Source: Flavobacteriaceae bacterium
GTDB taxonomy: Bacteria; Bacteroidota; Bacteroidia; Flavobacteriales; Flavobacteriaceae
NCBI GenBank assembly: GCA_014763515.1
Contig: JACXVH010000024.1
Span: forward strand, 1 to 13,537
Length of the DNA: 13,537 nucleotides
Reading direction: 5' to 3'
Part shown: positions 6,817 through 13,226 of the stretch, in pieces
Numbering within the stretch: the stretch's first letter is position 1
How the letters are laid out: each line of letters opens with the position of its first letter
The notes under the pieces: model-generated
Database searches by the model: none
Told to the model about the DNA's origin: nothing
The model's input: only the letters and a program-made list of their open reading frames with translations
Program-made: the position numbers and the translations under genes

Positions 6817-6822
6817 TGGCCT

Positions 6823-7038
6823 ATGAAAATAGCTATACATAAAATACTAGTCCTATTTGTAACTGTGTTTACTTGTAACATTGCTTTAGCTGCTGAGGTT
6901 CCGCCTCCACCAGCACCGCAATCACCACCGCCTGGTTTACCTATTGATGGTGGACTAGTAATAATGTTTTTCGCCGCACTTATACTTGGTTATCTAGTTT
7001 CTACGAAATATATATTTAATAAAAAAAGCTCTTTATAA
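6823..7038 (+). CDS. Small secreted Pro-rich protein with PIDGG C-terminal anchor
   Basis: Function unknown. The ATG at 6823 gives 71 residues. Residues 1-23 are a signal peptide (Lys near the start, hydrophobic core, ALA before the likely cut). Residues 26-40 are Pro-rich (VPPPPAPQSPPPGLP). A PIDGG motif at 40-44 leads directly into a hydrophobic span (45-61) and ends in a short lysine-containing tail (TKYIFNKKSSL). The tripartite motif, helix and basic-tail layout resembles C-terminal protein-sorting signals. Short PIDGG proteins of this kind recur in Flavobacteriaceae, and I recall a PID-CTERM family label for them, which should be checked. Anchoring in the inner membrane by the C-terminal helix is the simplest reading. 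The gene stands alone between a tRNA terminator and its own terminator. Confidence 0.8.
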   Translation: MKIAIHKILVLFVTVFTCNIALAAEVPPPPAPQSPPPGLPIDGGLVIMFFAALILGYLVSTKYIFNKKSSL

Positions 7039-7049
7039 GAGCTTTTTTT
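7021..7049. terminator. Bidirectional terminator between small protein gene and ribE
   Basis: A perfect 13-bp hairpin (arms 7021-7033 and 7037-7049, core AAGCTCTT/AAGAGCTT) with A and T runs on both sides. It contains the stop codon of the small protein gene and lies three bases before the ribE stop, so it can serve both convergent genes. Confidence 0.85.
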
Positions 7050-7052
7050 ATG

Positions 7053-7643
7053 TTATTGATTTAATTCGAACAATCTTTTTACATATTTTCCAACCACATC
7101 AAATTCAAGGTTGATAATTGTGCCTATTTTAAATGAATGAAAATTAGTGTTTTCATAAGTATAAGGTATGATAGCCACGCTGAACTCGTTCTTTTTTGAA
7201 TTTACCACAGTTAAACTTGTTCCGTTGATAGTAATTGATCCTTTTTCGATTGTAATGTTGCTTAGGTTTTCATCATATTCAAAGGTAAAATACCAACTGC
7301 CGTTAGAATTTTCTATGGCGATACATTTTCCAGTTTGGTCAACATGGCCTTGCACAATGTGTCCGTCTAAACGATCTCCAAGTTTCATGGCACGCTCTAG
7401 ATTAACAATATCTCCTACTTGCCATTCACCAATATTTGTTTTTAAAATGGTTTCTTTAATTGCTACAACAGAGTAGTTGTCCTCTTTTATTTCTACTACT
7501 GTAAGGCAAATTCCATTATGAGCAACACTTTGATCAATTTTCAATTCATTTGTAATGTTAGATTGAATGGTTACTATTAAATTTTCCTGATCTTTTACAA
7601 TTTTTTTAATTGTTCCAAGTGTTTCTATTATTCCGGTAAACAT
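7053..7643 (-). CDS. ribE: Riboflavin synthase, alpha subunit
   Basis: Converts two molecules of 6,7-dimethyl-8-ribityllumazine into riboflavin and a pyrimidinedione, the last step of vitamin B2 synthesis. Its 196 residues begin with the near-invariant MFTGIIE. Two tandem lumazine-binding barrels are visible: the first with SVAHNGICLTVVEI, the second with GSITINGTSLTVVNS. GHIVQGHVDQTG lies at the junction. The length is normal. It diverges from pdxA across a 57-base gap. That gap is too short for an FMN riboswitch, and none is seen. Other rib genes are not in the window. Confidence 0.97.
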   Translation of the reverse strand: MFTGIIETLGTIKKIVKDQENLIVTIQSNITNELKIDQSVAHNGICLTVVEIKEDNYSVVAIKETILKTNIGEWQVGDIVNLERAMKLGDRLDGHIVQGHVDQTGKCIAIENSNGSWYFTFEYDENLSNITIEKGSITINGTSLTVVNSKKNEFSVAIIPYTYENTNFHSFKIGTIINLEFDVVGKYVKRLFELNQ

Positions 7644-7660
7644 AACTTGATTTTATTTAC

Positions 7661-7668
7661 TAAATTTG
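7661..7668 (+). promoter_or_regulatory. Promoter -7 box for pdxA
   Basis: TAAATTTG is an exact TAnnTTTG match, 32 bases before the pdxA ATG. A TTG lies too close (11 bases) to count as a proper -33 box. No equivalent box was seen for ribE on the other strand. Confidence 0.5.
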
Positions 7669-7700
7669 TACCCCAAAAGTAAGGAATTAAAAAACCAAAT

Positions 7701-8750
7701 ATGCTTAAAAAAGCTGAAAATATAATTGTAGGAATATCTGTAGGAGATTTAAATGGAATTGGTCCAGAAGTTATTTTAAAAACATTTGAAGATACTCGAA
7801 TGTTAGAACTTTGTACACCAGTTGTTTTTGCTAATGCAAAAATTATTTCTTTTTTAAGAAAATCTCTCAACATTAATATCAATATTCACGGAATAGATAA
7901 ATTAGACCAAATTGTATTGGGTAAATTTAATGTACTTAATGTTTGGAAAGAAGGTGTTAATTTAGAATTCGGGAAAACAGATGAGAATGTAGGGAAATAT
8001 GCTATTAAATCTTTTGTTAAAGCAACAGAAGCTTTGAAAAATGATTTGATCGACGTCTTGGTAACAGCGCCAATAAATAAATACAATATTCAATCTGAAG
8101 AATTTAATTTTCCAGGGCATACCGATTATTTAGCAAAAGAATTGGATGGAGATGCGTTAATGTTAATGGTAAACGGAGAATTAAAAATAGGGTTGTTAAC
8201 AGATCATATTCCGGTTAATAAAGTAGCAGATTATGTAAATGCAGAGTTACTTCAAAAGAAAATAGCAGTTATTAATAAAACATTAATTGAAGATTTTAAA
8301 ATTTCAAAACCAAAAATCGCTGTTTTAGGATTAAATCCGCATAGTGGTGATAATGGCGTTATAGGTAAAGAAGAAGAGATTATAATAAAACCGACTTTAA
8401 AAAAGATATTTGAAGAAGGAACAATGGTTTTTGGTCCATATTCGTCAGATAGTTTTTTTGGATCTAATTTATATGAAAAGTTTGATGCTGTTTTGGCAAT
8501 GTACCATGATCAAGGTTTGATTCCGTTTAAAACACTATCTTTTGGTAAAGGAGTGAATTATACGGCTGGACTTAATAAAGTGAGAACTTCTCCTGATCAC
8601 GGAACTGCTTTTGAAATAGCAGGAAAAGGAGAGGCAAATCATGAGTCTTTCAGAGAAGCTGTATATAAGGCAATTGATATTTACAGTAACAGAGGAGAGT
8701 ACTTAGAATTATCAGAAAATCCTTTAAAAATAGAAGAAAATACGTTATAA
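7701..8750 (+). CDS. pdxA: 4-hydroxythreonine-4-phosphate dehydrogenase
   Basis: Oxidises 4-phosphohydroxy-L-threonine with NAD; the product decarboxylates and enters pyridoxal phosphate synthesis by the DXP-dependent route. The 349 residues open with the family pattern ISVGDLNGIGPEV. The three metal-binding histidines are at 169 (TDHIPV), 214 (LNPHSGDNG) and 269 (MYHDQGLIPFK), in the same spacing as His166, 211 and 266 of E. coli PdxA. FPGHTDYLA and TSPDHGTAFEIAGKG are also conserved. It has its own promoter, and a new promoter precedes the next gene, so it is probably a separate unit. Confidence 0.97.
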   Translation: MLKKAENIIVGISVGDLNGIGPEVILKTFEDTRMLELCTPVVFANAKIISFLRKSLNININIHGIDKLDQIVLGKFNVLNVWKEGVNLEFGKTDENVGKYAIKSFVKATEALKNDLIDVLVTAPINKYNIQSEEFNFPGHTDYLAKELDGDALMLMVNGELKIGLLTDHIPVNKVADYVNAELLQKKIAVINKTLIEDFKISKPKIAVLGLNPHSGDNGVIGKEEEIIIKPTLKKIFEEGTMVFGPYSSDSFFGSNLYEKFDAVLAMYHDQGLIPFKTLSFGKGVNYTAGLNKVRTSPDHGTAFEIAGKGEANHESFREAVYKAIDIYSNRGEYLELSENPLKIEENTL

Positions 8751-8794
8751 ACAAAAAAATGTTAATAACCAGTTTTATTTTATAATAAAATTAA

Positions 8795-8802
8795 TATCTT
8801 TG
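8795..8802 (+). promoter_or_regulatory. Promoter -7 box for DUF177-rpmF
   Basis: TATCTTTG, an exact TAnnTTTG match, preceded about 18 bases upstream by a T-rich TTTTA in the -33 position. The predicted start near 8806 gives a leader of about 27 nt with a weak ACCC/GGGT pairing. Confidence 0.65.
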
Positions 8803-8832
8803 CAACCCCGAATAAATGGGTAAACTGCTGTC

Positions 8833-9375
8833 ATGAAGAATTTTAAAGAATTTTTAATTCCGTTTTCGGGATTAAAGTTTGGGAAACATCAGTTTGATTA
8901 TCAGGTAGATAATTCGTTCTTTGAGCATTTTGACTATAATGAATTTAACAATGCAAATATTAATGTTAAAGTAGTTTTAGATAAAAAATCAACGATGTTA
9001 GAGTTAACTTTTAAGCATGAAGGTACGGTTAATGTGCCTTGTGACTTATCTAATGAAGACTTCGATTTGAAAATTAAAGGCAATCTAAAGCTTATAGTCA
9101 AATTTGGGGAAGAGTTCAACGATGAAAATGAAGAAATGTTGATTCTTCCACATGGAGAGTTTCAAGTAGATGTTTCACAATACATATACGAAATGATTGT
9201 ATTGTCAGTTCCAGCAAAAAGAATACATCCTGGTGTTAAGGATGGAAGCTTAGGTGGAGAAGCAATAGAAAAACTAGAAGCTTTGTCTCCTAAAAAAGAA
9301 ATTGAACAAGAGAAAGATAAAATAGACCCTAGATGGGCAGAATTAAAAAAACTATTAACGGATAAAAATAAGTAA
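8833..9375 (+). CDS. DUF177 (YceD-like) protein, 23S rRNA/L32-linked
   Basis: Member of the YceD/DUF177 family, which is nearly always encoded just before rpmF and is linked to 23S rRNA accumulation or large-subunit assembly in other bacteria and plastids. It has 180 residues. The beta-rich core contains the LTFKHEGTVNVPCDLSNEDFDL segment, with only one of the Cys residues seen in some relatives. The C-terminal stretch ends in the conserved DPRWAELKKLL. Acidic and lysine-rich charge clusters precede that ending. The gene stops two bases before rpmF starts, which suggests translational coupling. Confidence 0.9.
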   Translation: MKNFKEFLIPFSGLKFGKHQFDYQVDNSFFEHFDYNEFNNANINVKVVLDKKSTMLELTFKHEGTVNVPCDLSNEDFDLKIKGNLKLIVKFGEEFNDENEEMLILPHGEFQVDVSQYIYEMIVLSVPAKRIHPGVKDGSLGGEAIEKLEALSPKKEIEQEKDKIDPRWAELKKLLTDKNK

Positions 9376-9377
9376 AA

Positions 9378-9572
9378 ATGGCACATCCTAAGAGAAGACA
9401 GTCGTCGACAAGAAGAGATAAGAGAAGAACGCATTATAAAGCGTCTACTCCTCAAATTGCTACATGTCCGGTAACTGGTGAAGCACACTTGTACCACAGA
9501 GCTTACTGGCACGAAGGAAAATTATACTACAGAGGACAAGTTGTAGTTGACAAAACTGAGGCAGTAGCTTAA
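9378..9572 (+). CDS. rpmF: 50S ribosomal protein L32
   Basis: Small basic protein of the large ribosomal subunit, 64 residues. It starts MAHPKRRQSSTRRDKRRTHYK, the standard L32 opening. The C-terminal half (CPVTGEAHLYHRAYW, then YYRGQVV) retains a single Cys, so it should be the zinc-free type without a four-Cys ribbon. It is coupled to DUF177 upstream and followed by a strong hairpin terminator, so most transcription of the pair likely stops before fabH. Confidence 0.97.
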   Translation: MAHPKRRQSSTRRDKRRTHYKASTPQIATCPVTGEAHLYHRAYWHEGKLYYRGQVVVDKTEAVA

Positions 9573-9589
9573 TGGTTTTGAGATAGCAT

Positions 9590-9619
9590 AAAAAACTCTC
9601 ACATGGTGAGAGTTTTTTT
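9590..9619 (+). terminator. Terminator after rpmF
   Basis: Stem ACTCTCAC/GTGAGAGT (9595-9602 and 9606-9613), extended by A-T pairs, loop ATG, followed by seven T residues. The rest of the gap to fabH (9620-9737) is T-rich with an 8-bp inverted pair TCGATTTT/AAAATCGA (9672-9679 and 9713-9720). No exact -7 box was found for fabH there. Confidence 0.88.
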
Positions 9620-9737
9620 GTTATTAGCTGGTTTTTAAGGAGATAATTATCGATTTATAATTTTATTGTTTTCGATTTTTTTCGTAATTTCCACCACTTT
9701 TTGATTTTTTTTAAAATCGAGAAGAAAATTAGTTTTT

Positions 9738-10739
9738 ATGAATAAAGTAACAGCAGCAATTACAGCTATAGGTTCATATGTTCCTGAATTTGTGCTTTCA
9801 AATCAAGTGCTTGAAAGTATGGTAGATACAAATGATGAGTGGATTACTACCAGAACAGGAATTAAAGAAAGAAGAATATTAAAAGAGGAAGAAGGTAAAG
9901 GTACTTCTTACTTAGCCATCAAGGCAGCGCAAAACCTAATTGAAAAAGCCAATTTAGATCCAAAAGAAATAGATTTGGTAATTTTAGCAACTGCAACTCC
10001 CGATATGCCTGTAGCTTCTACAGGAGTTTTTGTAGCAACACAAATTGGGGCAACAAATGCTTTCGCTTACGACCTTCAAGCGGCATGTTCAAGTTTCCTT
10101 TACGGAATGTCTACTGCATCAGCATACATAGAATCAGGAAGATATAAAAAAGTATTGTTAATAGGAGCCGATAAAATGTCATCTATCATTGATTACACAG
10201 ATAGAGCAACTTGTATCATTTTTGGTGATGGTGCAGGGGCGGTTTTATTTGAACCAAATAACGAAGGTCTTGGTTTTCAAGATGAATTTTTAAGAAGTGA
10301 CGGTATTGGTCGCGAATTCTTAAAAATTGATGCAGGTGGATCAATTTTGCCTCCATCAGAAGATACAGTTAAAAACAAACAACATTTTGTATTTCAAGAT
10401 GGTAAGACAGTTTTTAAATATGCAGTTTCTGGTATGGCAGACGTAAGTGAAAAAATTATGCAACGCAACAATTTATCTCACGAAAACGTAAATTGGCTAG
10501 TAGCACATCAAGCAAATAAAAGAATTATTGATGCTACAGCAAATAGAATGGGAGTAGATGAATCTAAAGTTTTAGTAAATATCCATAGATATGGAAATAC
10601 AACTTCGGCTACTTTACCACTTTTATTATGCGATTTTGAGAAACAACTTAAAAAAGGTGATAATATAATTTTTGCTGCTTTTGGAGGTGGATTCACTTGG
10701 GGATCTATTTATCTAAAATGGGCGTATGACACAAAATAA
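9738..10739 (+). CDS. fabH: 3-oxoacyl-ACP synthase III
   Basis: Starts fatty acid chains by condensing an acyl-CoA (acetyl-CoA or branched starters) with malonyl-ACP. Of the 333 residues, the catalytic triad is visible as Cys117 (LQAACSSFLYGM), His257 (WLVAHQANKRI) and Asn287 (RYGNTTSATLP). DTNDEWITTRTGIKERR near the N-terminus and FGGGFTWGSIYLKW at the end are family hallmarks. Flavobacteria make many iso-branched fatty acids, so branched starters are likely substrates, but specificity is not readable here. The gene leads into accB after 36 bases. plsX, often found between rpmF and fabH elsewhere, is absent. Confidence 0.96.
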   Translation: MNKVTAAITAIGSYVPEFVLSNQVLESMVDTNDEWITTRTGIKERRILKEEEGKGTSYLAIKAAQNLIEKANLDPKEIDLVILATATPDMPVASTGVFVATQIGATNAFAYDLQAACSSFLYGMSTASAYIESGRYKKVLLIGADKMSSIIDYTDRATCIIFGDGAGAVLFEPNNEGLGFQDEFLRSDGIGREFLKIDAGGSILPPSEDTVKNKQHFVFQDGKTVFKYAVSGMADVSEKIMQRNNLSHENVNWLVAHQANKRIIDATANRMGVDESKVLVNIHRYGNTTSATLPLLLCDFEKQLKKGDNIIFAAFGGGFTWGSIYLKWAYDTK

Positions 10740-10775
10740 CAAACTATACTAAACCAAATTTAAAATTTTGTAAAC

Positions 10776-11258
10776 ATGGATATTAGAGAAATTCAAAATT
10801 TGATCAAATTTGTAGCAAAATCTGGAGCTACAGAGGTGAAATTAGAAATGGACGATTTCAAAATCACTATTAAAACTACAGCTGAAGGAACAGAGCCTAC
10901 AACAACTTTTGTTCAACATGTTCCTGTAACAAATGCATTACCTCAAGCTGCAGCACCACAACCTGTTGCACCCACAGCACCTGCTCCTGCAACTGAATCT
11001 GCTTCTGACGATAGTAAATATATCACTATAAAATCGCCAATGATTGGTACTTTCTATAGAAAACCTGCACCAGACAAGCCTGTTTTTGTTGAGGTTGGCT
11101 CTTCTATTGGTAAAGGAGATGTGGTGTGTGTAATCGAAGCAATGAAATTATTTAACGAAATTGAATCAGAAGTTTCTGGTAAAATCGTTAAAATTTTAGT
11201 AGACGATTCATCACCAGTTGAATTTGATCAACCATTATTCTTAGTTGATCCATCTTAA
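10776..11258 (+). CDS. accB: Biotin carboxyl carrier protein of acetyl-CoA carboxylase
   Basis: Carries biotin for acetyl-CoA carboxylase, moving carboxyl groups from biotin carboxylase to the carboxyltransferase. It has 160 residues. The N-terminal helix-rich segment (about 1-40, DIREIQNLIKFVAKSGATEVKLE) is followed by a Pro/Ala-rich flexible linker (about 50-75). The biotinyl domain spans about 82-158, with the biotin-accepting Lys124 in EAMKLFNEIE. All parts are intact. It sits 36 bases after fabH and 70 bases before accC. Its last codons fall inside an inverted repeat discussed separately. Confidence 0.97.
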   Translation: MDIREIQNLIKFVAKSGATEVKLEMDDFKITIKTTAEGTEPTTTFVQHVPVTNALPQAAAPQPVAPTAPAPATESASDDSKYITIKSPMIGTFYRKPAPDKPVFVEVGSSIGKGDVVCVIEAMKLFNEIESEVSGKIVKILVDDSSPVEFDQPLFLVDPS

Positions 11259-11326
11259 TTTGAAAAGATGTAATTATTTGAATTCATTTTCAAATTTTCA
11301 AATTGTTTAATTTTCAAATTAGAATG
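11251..11326 (+). repeat. TTTTCAAATT array in the accB-accC gap
   Basis: The 10-mer TTTTCAAATT occurs three times in direct orientation (11287-11296, 11295-11304, 11311-11320) and once inverted (11257-11266, overlapping the accB stop). The outer arms extend to 16 bases, CATCTTAATTTGAAAA at 11251-11266 against TTTTCAAATTAGAATG at 11311-11326, with 14 of 16 positions pairing. The same left arm could instead pair with either inner copy, so alternative hairpins compete just upstream of the accC ATG. Confidence 0.75.
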
Positions 11327-11328
11327 CG

Positions 11329-12672
11329 ATGTTTAAAAAAATATTAATTGCCAATAGAGGTGAAATTGCACTACGTGTAATTAGAACCTGTAAAGAAATG
11401 GGTATTAAAACGGTAGCGGTTTACTCCACTGCAGACGCAGATAGTTTACACGTTCGTTTTGCTGATGAAGCGGTTTGTATTGGACCTCCACCAAGTAACC
11501 TTTCGTATTTAAAAATGTCTAATATTATCGCTGCAGCAGAAATTACTAATGCTGATGCGATTCACCCTGGATACGGATTCTTATCTGAAAATGCTAAGTT
11601 TTCAAAAATTTGCGAAGAGCACGGAATTAAGTTTATCGGAGCTTCTGCAGAAATGATTGAAAAAATGGGAGATAAAGCTACTGCAAAAGCGACTATGGAA
11701 GCGGCAGGAGTTCCTTGTGTTCCAGGTTCAAAAGGAATTTTAGCTTCTTATGAAGATGCTAAAAAAACAGCTAAGAAAATTGGTTATCCCGTTATGATGA
11801 AAGCTACTGCCGGTGGTGGTGGTAAAGGTATGCGTGCCATTTGGAAAGAAGAAGATCTTCAAAAAGCTTGGGAAAGTGCTCGTCAAGAAGCGGCTGCATC
11901 TTTCGGAAACGATGGTATGTATATGGAAAAGCTAATTGAAGAGCCGCGTCACATTGAAATTCAAGTGGTAGGCGATTCATTTGGTAAAGCATGTCACCTT
12001 TCAGAAAGAGATTGTTCTGTTCAACGTCGTCATCAAAAATTAACAGAAGAAACGCCTTCTCCGTTCATGACAGACGATTTACGTAAAGCAATGGGTGACG
12101 CAGCGGTAAGAGCAGCAGAATATATTAAATATGAAGGCGCTGGTACAGTTGAGTTCTTAGTAGATAAGCATAGAAATTTCTATTTTATGGAAATGAATAC
12201 GCGTATTCAAGTAGAACACCCAATTACTGAACAAGTTATCGATTACGATTTAATTCGTGAACAAATATTAGTTGCGGCTGGAGTGCCAATTTCGGGTAAA
12301 AATTATTTCCCACAATTACACTCAATTGAATGTCGTATTAATGCGGAAGATCCATATAATGATTTCCGACCTTCGCCAGGTAAAATTACGGTTTTACATG
12401 CGCCAGGTGGACACGGAGTTCGTTTAGATACGCATGTGTATGCTGGATATACCATTCCACCAAATTACGACTCAATGATTGCGAAGTTAATTACAACTGC
12501 TCAAACTCGTGAAGAAGCAATTAATAAAATGAAACGCGCTTTAGATGAATTCGTAATTGAAGGTATTAAAACAACAATTCCTTTCCACAGACAGTTAATG
12601 GATGAACCAGATTATGTTGCTGGTAATTATACCACTAAGTTTATGGAAACTTTCAAAATGAATGAAATTTAA
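11329..12672 (+). CDS. accC: Biotin carboxylase subunit of acetyl-CoA carboxylase
   Basis: ATP-dependent carboxylation of the biotin on AccB, using bicarbonate; the first half-reaction of malonyl-CoA formation. It has 447 residues, the normal length. It begins MFKKILIANRGEIALRVIRT (biotin carboxylase N-domain), then the ATP-grasp domain with Lys158 and the glycine-rich GGGGKGM loop at 162-168. Metal and catalytic residues Glu275, Glu288 and Arg292 fall in EMNTRIQVEHPITE and just before it. The C-terminal domain carries RINAEDPYNDFRPSPG. It completes the fabH-accB-accC run. The carboxyltransferase genes accA and accD are not in the window. Confidence 0.98.
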   Translation: MFKKILIANRGEIALRVIRTCKEMGIKTVAVYSTADADSLHVRFADEAVCIGPPPSNLSYLKMSNIIAAAEITNADAIHPGYGFLSENAKFSKICEEHGIKFIGASAEMIEKMGDKATAKATMEAAGVPCVPGSKGILASYEDAKKTAKKIGYPVMMKATAGGGGKGMRAIWKEEDLQKAWESARQEAAASFGNDGMYMEKLIEEPRHIEIQVVGDSFGKACHLSERDCSVQRRHQKLTEETPSPFMTDDLRKAMGDAAVRAAEYIKYEGAGTVEFLVDKHRNFYFMEMNTRIQVEHPITEQVIDYDLIREQILVAAGVPISGKNYFPQLHSIECRINAEDPYNDFRPSPGKITVLHAPGGHGVRLDTHVYAGYTIPPNYDSMIAKLITTAQTREEAINKMKRALDEFVIEGIKTTIPFHRQLMDEPDYVAGNYTTKFMETFKMNEI

Positions 12673-12681
12673 TAGATATAG

Positions 12682-12708
12682 AAATCCCGAGTTTTACTCG
12701 GGATTTTT
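12682..12708 (+). terminator. Terminator after accC
   Basis: Perfect 11-bp stem AAATCCCGAGT/ACTCGGGATTT (12682-12692 and 12696-12706), loop TTT, then T residues. It lies just beyond the accC stop. On the opposite strand the T run is short, so it probably acts mainly rightwards. Confidence 0.88.
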
Positions 12709-12710
12709 AT

Positions 12711-12785
12711 TTAAATAAAATGTAGGTTTTTGTTTTTATAACCTTCAAGAAACTTAATATGTTGTCTGAGCTCTTGAATTAAGTT
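12711..12785 (-). other. In-frame extension beyond the XRE regulator stop codon
   Basis: Reading past the TAA at 12786-12788 in the same minus-strand frame gives 24 more codons (N-L-I-Q-E-L-R-Q-H-I-K-F-L-E-G-Y...) before TAA at 12711-12713. Hydrophobic residues keep the heptad register set up before the stop. This looks like the lost end of a coiled coil rather than random intergenic DNA. No separate gene starts here. Confidence 0.5.
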
Positions 12786-13049
12786 TTATTTTTCACGTAA
12801 TTCTCGCTCGTATTTACTAATTCTTCTATCGTTCATAGGTTCATCATTGGTAAAAAAGTAATCTGGACTAACGTTTAACAATTCAGTTATTCTTTTTAAA
12901 TGCGACTCCCAAGAATGCGTATAGCCAGATTCTAATCTAGCATAAGCCGATTGTGAGATTCCGAGTAAATTTGAAAACTCTTCTTGTGTGTAACCGTTAA
13001 ACTTTCGTAACAGCCGTAGTTTTTTAAAATTAAATTTGTCAATATTCAT
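12786..13049 (-). CDS. XRE-family helix-turn-helix regulator, apparently C-terminally truncated
   Basis: Small DNA-binding regulator of 87 residues, target unknown. Residues 8-66 form the five-helix Cro/C1-type domain. The helix-turn-helix is at about 21-42 (TQEEFSNLLGISQSAYARLESG), and NVSPDYFF closes the domain. A charged segment then begins a coiled coil with heptad positions Ile77, Tyr80, Leu84 and Lys87, where a TAA stop falls. The pattern resumes after the stop at Ile91, Leu94, Ile98 and Leu101, suggesting a nonsense change in a protein of about 111 residues that probably used this coil to dimerise. The DNA-binding domain is intact, so a shortened protein could still work. It has its own TAATTTTG promoter. 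The upstream neighbour on the same strand is unrecognised. Confidence 0.88.
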   Translation of the reverse strand: MNIDKFNFKKLRLLRKFNGYTQEEFSNLLGISQSAYARLESGYTHSWESHLKRITELLNVSPDYFFTNDEPMNDRRISKYERELREK

Positions 13050-13066
13050 AATTCTGTTGTTTTATA

Positions 13067-13074
13067 CAAAATTA
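13067..13074 (-). promoter_or_regulatory. Promoter -7 box for XRE regulator
   Basis: Minus-strand TAATTTTG matches TAnnTTTG exactly, 17 bases before the ATG at 13049. No clear -33 box is present. Confidence 0.5.
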
Positions 13075-13123
13075 TGTTTACCGAAAGTGAATTATATAAC
13101 GAAATTCAGGGGTTGTATTTTTT

Positions 13124-13170
13124 ATCATTGCGATCTCTTTTTAAAACGAGAGAAGCAATATTTCAATGAT
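13124..13170. repeat. REP-like imperfect palindrome
   Basis: A hairpin with arms ATTGC-GA-TCTCT (13127-13138) and AGAGA-A-GCAAT (13149-13159), loop of 10, flanked by a second inverted pair ATCATTG (13124-13130) and CAATGAT (13164-13170). The ATTGCGA...GAAGCAAT pattern recalls extragenic palindromes common in several bacterial phyla, including Bacteroidota, here degenerate. A separate perfect small hairpin CGGAAA-ACA-TTTCCG lies at 13184-13198. No gene is visible between 13050 and 13226. Confidence 0.45.
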
Positions 13171-13226
13171 ATTATTTTTTGCACGGAAAACATTTCCGCG
13201 CTTTCGGGTATTGAGAGTTATAACTA

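Noticed and set aside
7644..7700. Possible FMN riboswitch upstream of ribE
   Set aside because: The whole divergent gap is 57 bases, far shorter than an FMN aptamer, and shows none of its conserved blocks.
7628..7882. 84-codon minus-strand frame across the ribE-pdxA divergence
   Set aside because: It overlaps the conserved pdxA N-terminus and the ribE start; it is a shadow frame.
9637..9642. AAGGAG, a Shine-Dalgarno-like hexamer
   Set aside because: No start codon or open frame follows at a useful distance, and this phylum does not generally use such sites.
9672..9720. TCGATTTT/AAAATCGA inverted pair upstream of fabH as an operator
   Set aside because: The 33-base spacing in very T-rich sequence gives it little weight; kept only as a remark under the rpmF terminator.
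11324..11347. Seven-codon frame starting at ATG 11324 and overlapping the accC start
   Set aside because: Too short and without support; the accC ATG at 11329 gives the exact conserved N-terminus.
12744..12786. Interleaved inverted pairs TTCAAGA/TCTTGAA and AACTTAAT/ATTAAGTT suggesting a pseudoknot RNA
   Set aside because: Zero-length connecting loops make a pseudoknot with both stems sterically unlikely, and the same bases are explained better as former coding sequence of the XRE coiled coil.
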